Assembly (NCBI GenBank): GCA_032718475.1
Contig: JAUCBJ010001106.1
Span: 1 to 30,776 of the forward strand
Length of the DNA: 30,776 bases
Reading direction: 5' to 3'
Origin: Nemertoderma westbladi
Taxonomy: Eukaryota; Xenacoelomorpha; Nemertodermatida; Nemertodermatidae
Notes under the pieces: generated by a model
Seen by the model: the letters and a program-made list of their open reading frames with translations, nothing else
Databases searched by the model: none
What the model was told of the DNA's origin: nothing
Shown: in pieces, positions 27,852 to 30,776 of the stretch
Layout of the letters: the number at the start of each line of letters is the position of its first letter
How positions within the stretch are numbered: the stretch's first letter is position 1
Made by a program: the position numbers and the translations under genes

Positions 27852-30329
27852 ATGCATACCCGTGTCGCCGACTACCCCACCCCACCATACATCGTAGATC
27901 GTATTATAACAGACTGCCGTAACATCCGGACACAAGTATCATCGCAATTACGGAAAATTCACGCTAACAAACTCGCTCGCCTTAAACCATATCGCACCCA
28001 GCGTACCGGTACACCCCCCAGTACACAACTTGCCGCCGACCGAGTAGTCTCGCTCACGACCGCCCCTCTCCCTCTAGGGACCATGAGTCTACTGAGTAAG
28101 GGGCCACAGTACGCACTACCGGTAAACCCTAACCGCTCCATGTTGTTCGACGTCGAAGTTGGTATTAAACGACATGCCCACGGCTTACGTTGGAGTTACG
28201 AAATCGAGGCTCGCCGTGCCGAACTCGGTTTAAACCCCGCCACAACTACCACCACAACCCCGCCCGCCACAATCCCACCTGCCACAATCCCACCCGCCAC
28301 AACGTCGTCCGCCACAACCCCACCATCAGCACCAACCGGTGGCACTAACAACGTTGTAGGCCTTACAACCCGGAGATCACTTGGTAAAATCCCGTTCCCG
28401 GATGTTTACAAACCGAAGTCGCCTTCCGTTCCGCCACCCGAGGAACAAACATTAACTGAACTTTCCGAAACTATTTTAGGTATATATAGACATCGACAAT
28501 TACATCCAGGCCAGAGGCGAAACAACCTATCTAGAGACGAACTCCGTGCGCTGAAATCGATAAAAAATGATCCGGAGATCATCATCAAGAAAGGCGATAA
28601 GAGCGGCGGACTTGTTATTCTAAACCGTACCGGTTACATCGACAAAGTCAATGCAGATATCCTTAGTAACACAGATGCCTACGAACGCACCCCCCGGGAC
28701 CCAACTCCATCTGAAACCACCAGGATTAACACCGGCGTTAAGAACCTGCTGAACCGATCGCAGCCACCCACAGTTATTAACGCTCTCCTCAGCGTGAAAC
28801 CGCGGCCCCCCGAGCTGTATGGGAATCCCAAAACCCATAAACCTGGGAACCCGATGAGGCCAATATCATCGACAACTGGTTCCGCCGCTGCGAAACCAGC
28901 CTGGTTCGTTTGTCAGATTCTCTCCCAACTTTTGGACTTCATCCCCGAACGACTACGGAACACCCGGGACTTTATGAGTAGAGTTGGTAACATCCCTACC
29001 CTTGAAATTGGAGATATTCTATTTAGTACGGACATTGTAGCATTATACACTAATATCCCCGTACACGAGGGAATAGAAGTAGTTATGGGTTTTGTAACCC
29101 AGCATCACCTTGCCATTAATATGTTCGGCCTAGAATTACCTGAACTATATGGTCTGCTGCAATTAGCCCTTGAACGTAGCTATTTTCATTTTGACGGGTC
29201 ATTTTACACCCAGAAACACGGTATGGGTATGGGTGATAGACTCGCAGGCCCTTTTTCCATAATCTACGTCCACGTTAAGGAGACTTTATATTTAAGTAAT
29301 TACCACCTATCACCAAACTGTTGGTTCCGTTTTTACGACGACGGTTGGTCCACCTGGTCCCACGGGGAGGAAGAACTCGATAATTTTTTAGATTACTTAA
29401 ACACTTGCCATTCTACCATCAAATACACTTTGGAAAAAAGTTTTCATAGCATCCCTTTCCTCGACACCCTCACAACCATAAACAACACAGGACGCATTGA
29501 TTTTGAACTGTATGTAAAACCCTCTAACGCTGGAATAACACTCAATTTCTATAGTGCCCACCCTAAAACAACCATTCTTAATACAGCTAGGACAGCACTT
29601 AAACGCGCCATACGCCTTAGTACTACCCCAGCTGGGGAAGTACGCAGCCTTGATAAGGTAAAAACAACTCTGGCCAGTAACGACTATCCACCGGAATTAA
29701 TAAACAAATTAATCTCAGAAATCAAGCACCCACGCCCACGCACACGCACACACCCACAAGCACCCCGTAGCACCATAAACCATATTATTCAACCACTTGT
29801 ACTACCTTACATAAACGAGAATATATTAAGACAAGTTAAACAAGCTATTCATAATTCACCTTTCGCACACAACACAAGGGTGGTGTCAACTACAGGCCCA
29901 AAACTCAGAAACATCCTAATTAAATCCAGACTCAACCCACCCCGATGCCCGGCGCCCCCTAACACCACATGTTACGCATGTACACATGGGGTCACTAACT
30001 GCACCGATAAGAATACCGTGTACCATGTCAAATGTACCAACTGTACCGACGACTATATAGGTGAAACGTCCTCTCAGACAAGGGGACGCATAATGTCACA
30101 CCGTAATGCCATACGCAAAAAGAACCAAGGTTCAGGTAAGACTTCAGTCGGAGCACACTACGCTGACAAGCACCCCACACTAACAAGCACACAACACCCT
30201 TTCACCGCCAAAATACTACGACGATGTAAAGATTGGGCCGACAGGAAACTAACCGAACGTGTACTCATCAATCGCCTCACACCTGCCATAAACGTACAGT
30301 ACGCAAATGAGTTTGATACTGGTTGGTGA
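27852..30329 (+). CDS. Penelope-like reverse transcriptase with C-terminal GIY-YIG endonuclease
   Basis: The ATG at 27852 is the first in frame after an upstream TAA at 27810; 825 residues, uninterrupted. Residues 130-162 are a P/T/A linker built from short PPATI-type repeats. Conserved blocks follow: KKGDKSGGLVILNRTGYID (247-264), YGNPKTHKPGNPMRPI (323-338), RT motif A FSTDIVALYTNIP (Asp394), motif B QKHGMGMGDRLAGPFS (454-469), motif C RFYDDGW (Asp496, Asp497). The C-terminal nuclease has a CYAC...C zinc-binding-like lead (707-717), VYHVKCTNCTDDYIG (723-737, the GIY and YIG segments), an arginine in TRGR, and the Glu in TERVLINRL (803). All catalytic residues appear present. The protein would cut target DNA and copy its RNA there; GIY-YIG Penelope proteins are telomerase-related RTs. 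The family within Penelope-like elements is not assigned. Confidence 0.95.
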   Translation: MHTRVADYPTPPYIVDRIITDCRNIRTQVSSQLRKIHANKLARLKPYRTQRTGTPPSTQLAADRVVSLTTAPLPLGTMSLLSKGPQYALPVNPNRSMLFDVEVGIKRHAHGLRWSYEIEARRAELGLNPATTTTTTPPATIPPATIPPATTSSATTPPSAPTGGTNNVVGLTTRRSLGKIPFPDVYKPKSPSVPPPEEQTLTELSETILGIYRHRQLHPGQRRNNLSRDELRALKSIKNDPEIIIKKGDKSGGLVILNRTGYIDKVNADILSNTDAYERTPRDPTPSETTRINTGVKNLLNRSQPPTVINALLSVKPRPPELYGNPKTHKPGNPMRPISSTTGSAAAKPAWFVCQILSQLLDFIPERLRNTRDFMSRVGNIPTLEIGDILFSTDIVALYTNIPVHEGIEVVMGFVTQHHLAINMFGLELPELYGLLQLALERSYFHFDGSFYTQKHGMGMGDRLAGPFSIIYVHVKETLYLSNYHLSPNCWFRFYDDGWSTWSHGEEELDNFLDYLNTCHSTIKYTLEKSFHSIPFLDTLTTINNTGRIDFELYVKPSNAGITLNFYSAHPKTTILNTARTALKRAIRLSTTPAGEVRSLDKVKTTLASNDYPPELINKLISEIKHPRPRTRTHPQAPRSTINHIIQPLVLPYINENILRQVKQAIHNSPFAHNTRVVSTTGPKLRNILIKSRLNPPRCPAPPNTTCYACTHGVTNCTDKNTVYHVKCTNCTDDYIGETSSQTRGRIMSHRNAIRKKNQGSGKTSVGAHYADKHPTLTSTQHPFTAKILRRCKDWADRKLTERVLINRLTPAINVQYANEFDTGW

Positions 30330-30345
30330 TAATCTACAATATGTT

Positions 30346-30364
30346 GGGGGGGGGGGGGGGGGGG
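30346..30364. repeat. Poly-G homopolymer (19 nt) after the Penelope-like ORF
   Basis: Nineteen G residues starting 17 bp after the stop codon, in the 3' UTR of the element, and transcribed as G-rich RNA. Confidence 0.9.
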
Positions 30365-30518
30365 TGGTAAATTAGTTTCGGTTTCCAAATTTGCTCTCCG
30401 CCAGAATTCCATTTACCTATTTCCAAAAGTAACCATCCTTAGTTCGGTGCATTTATTTATTTTTCAATTTAACCATCTTATTATTTTCCAATTTCAACTA
30501 TCTTTATCATTCCGTTAA
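30365..30518 (+). other. Penelope-like element 3' UTR between G-tract and right repeat
   Basis: AT-rich with recurring TTTCCAA(A/T)TT and (A)ACCATC(T/C)TT words (30384-30510). No coding potential. Confidence 0.6.
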
Positions 30519-30776
30519 CCTTTCTTCGTAATTAATTCTTGGTGCTTAAAGTTCTTTATATCAGTAATTAGACAACAGTCAGTATGTAGTATTTCCAGTA
30601 CCGGTACTTAGTAGTTAGTCGACTGTATTGTTAGCATTTAGTCTGTAGTCTAGTGCAGTGTCTGTAAATATGCAAATTTAATTACCTGAAGAAGCCCTGT
30701 TGGGAGAAAGCTTGTAATAACTGTTGTTATTCATTTCATAGTCACCTGAGGTCAACCCGCCCCACCCCATCCGTTT
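30519..30776. repeat. Penelope-like element right inverted repeat (truncated by window end)
   Basis: Exact reverse complement of 27582-27839. It contains the sense-strand hammerhead-like motif. Confidence 0.95.
30681..30718 (+). ncRNA. Hammerhead-ribozyme-like motif in the right repeat
   Basis: CTGAAGA at 30686-30692 fits the CTGANGA core. A short stem II, CCC-TGTT-GGG (95-97 with 702-704), follows, then GAAA (30706-30709) and a candidate cleavage triplet GTA at 30714-30716. ATTAC before the core can pair with GTAAT after it. Penelope-like pseudo-LTRs are known to carry minimal hammerheads, so position supports the call. Stem III would be very short and imperfect and A17 would be drawn into the outer helix, so activity is uncertain. 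Confidence 0.5.

Larger units (their letters stand above)
27582..30776 (+). mobile_element. Penelope-like element with identical inverted terminal repeats
   Basis: A left 258-bp repeat, a single 825-codon RT/GIY-YIG ORF, a G-tract, a short 3' region and a right 258-bp repeat in inverted orientation that reaches the window edge. Penelope-like elements are known to carry direct or inverted repeats sometimes called pseudo-LTRs. The intact ORF and repeats with no visible mismatch indicate a very recent insertion. Outer boundaries and target duplication cannot be seen because the right side is cut off. Confidence 0.93.

Noticed and set aside
27959-28838. Short - frames across the Penelope-like ORF
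   Set aside because: Antisense shadows with no domain content.

Overview
The window reads as repeat-dense nuclear DNA from an animal, most likely an aquatic invertebrate; nothing fixes the phylum. The reasons are an AT-rich background, several classes of eukaryotic transposon nested in one another (Helitron/PIF1-type helicase, non-LTR retrotransposons with APE endonuclease, a THAP/P-element-type transposase, a GIY-YIG Penelope-like element), a 5.9-kb satellite and a tRNA-Leu relic. I see no prokaryotic gene organisation and no clearly single-copy host gene. The palindromes ACCGGT and AGGCCT recur through the non-coding DNA.

Layout. 3-1364: the 3' part of a PIF1-family helicase exon that continues off the left edge. 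1365-3130: AT-rich DNA with a 21-nt poly-C run and 14 perfect 20-bp repeats lying between imperfect inverted repeats. About 3131-5290: a two-armed relic of an RTE-like LINE, with the 5' UTR and endonuclease on + and the reverse transcriptase half on -, joined tail to tail. 6156-11845: a nearly complete CR1/Jockey-group LINE on -, with coiled-coil ORF1 and a PHD-like/endonuclease/RT ORF2 broken by one 1-nt frameshift. It sits exactly between two identical 247-bp direct repeats. 12504-18412: a 19-bp satellite whose right part is two copies of a 2,356-bp higher-order block (124 monomers). 18642-18724: a decayed tRNA-Leu(AAG)-like sequence. 19898-21634: a TIR DNA transposon with an 8-bp target duplication and dense GCGCGCC subterminal repeats. 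Inside it is an old LINE RT fragment, itself interrupted by a 275-bp copy of the RTE-like LINE. 21740-22263: a cluster of palindromes. 22768-26612: a THAP/P-element transposase pseudogene split by a 1.6-kb 5'-truncated RTE-like LINE with a 28-29-bp target duplication. 26913-27478: tandem repeats. 27582-30776: an intact Penelope-like element (825 aa, RT plus GIY-YIG) between perfectly identical 258-bp inverted repeats that carry a hammerhead-like ribozyme motif; the right repeat runs to the window edge.

Relationships. The same RTE-like family appears three times (3131-5290, 20400-20674, 23057-24678), and two copies have clean target duplications, so it has been a serial insertion agent here. 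The youngest-looking unit is the Penelope-like element (intact ORF, identical repeats), followed by the LINE at 6403-11598 (identical flanks, one frameshift). The P-like transposase and the RT fragment at 20.3-20.9 kb are old and broken. Coding starts were corrected where the longest open frame begins at a non-ATG codon.
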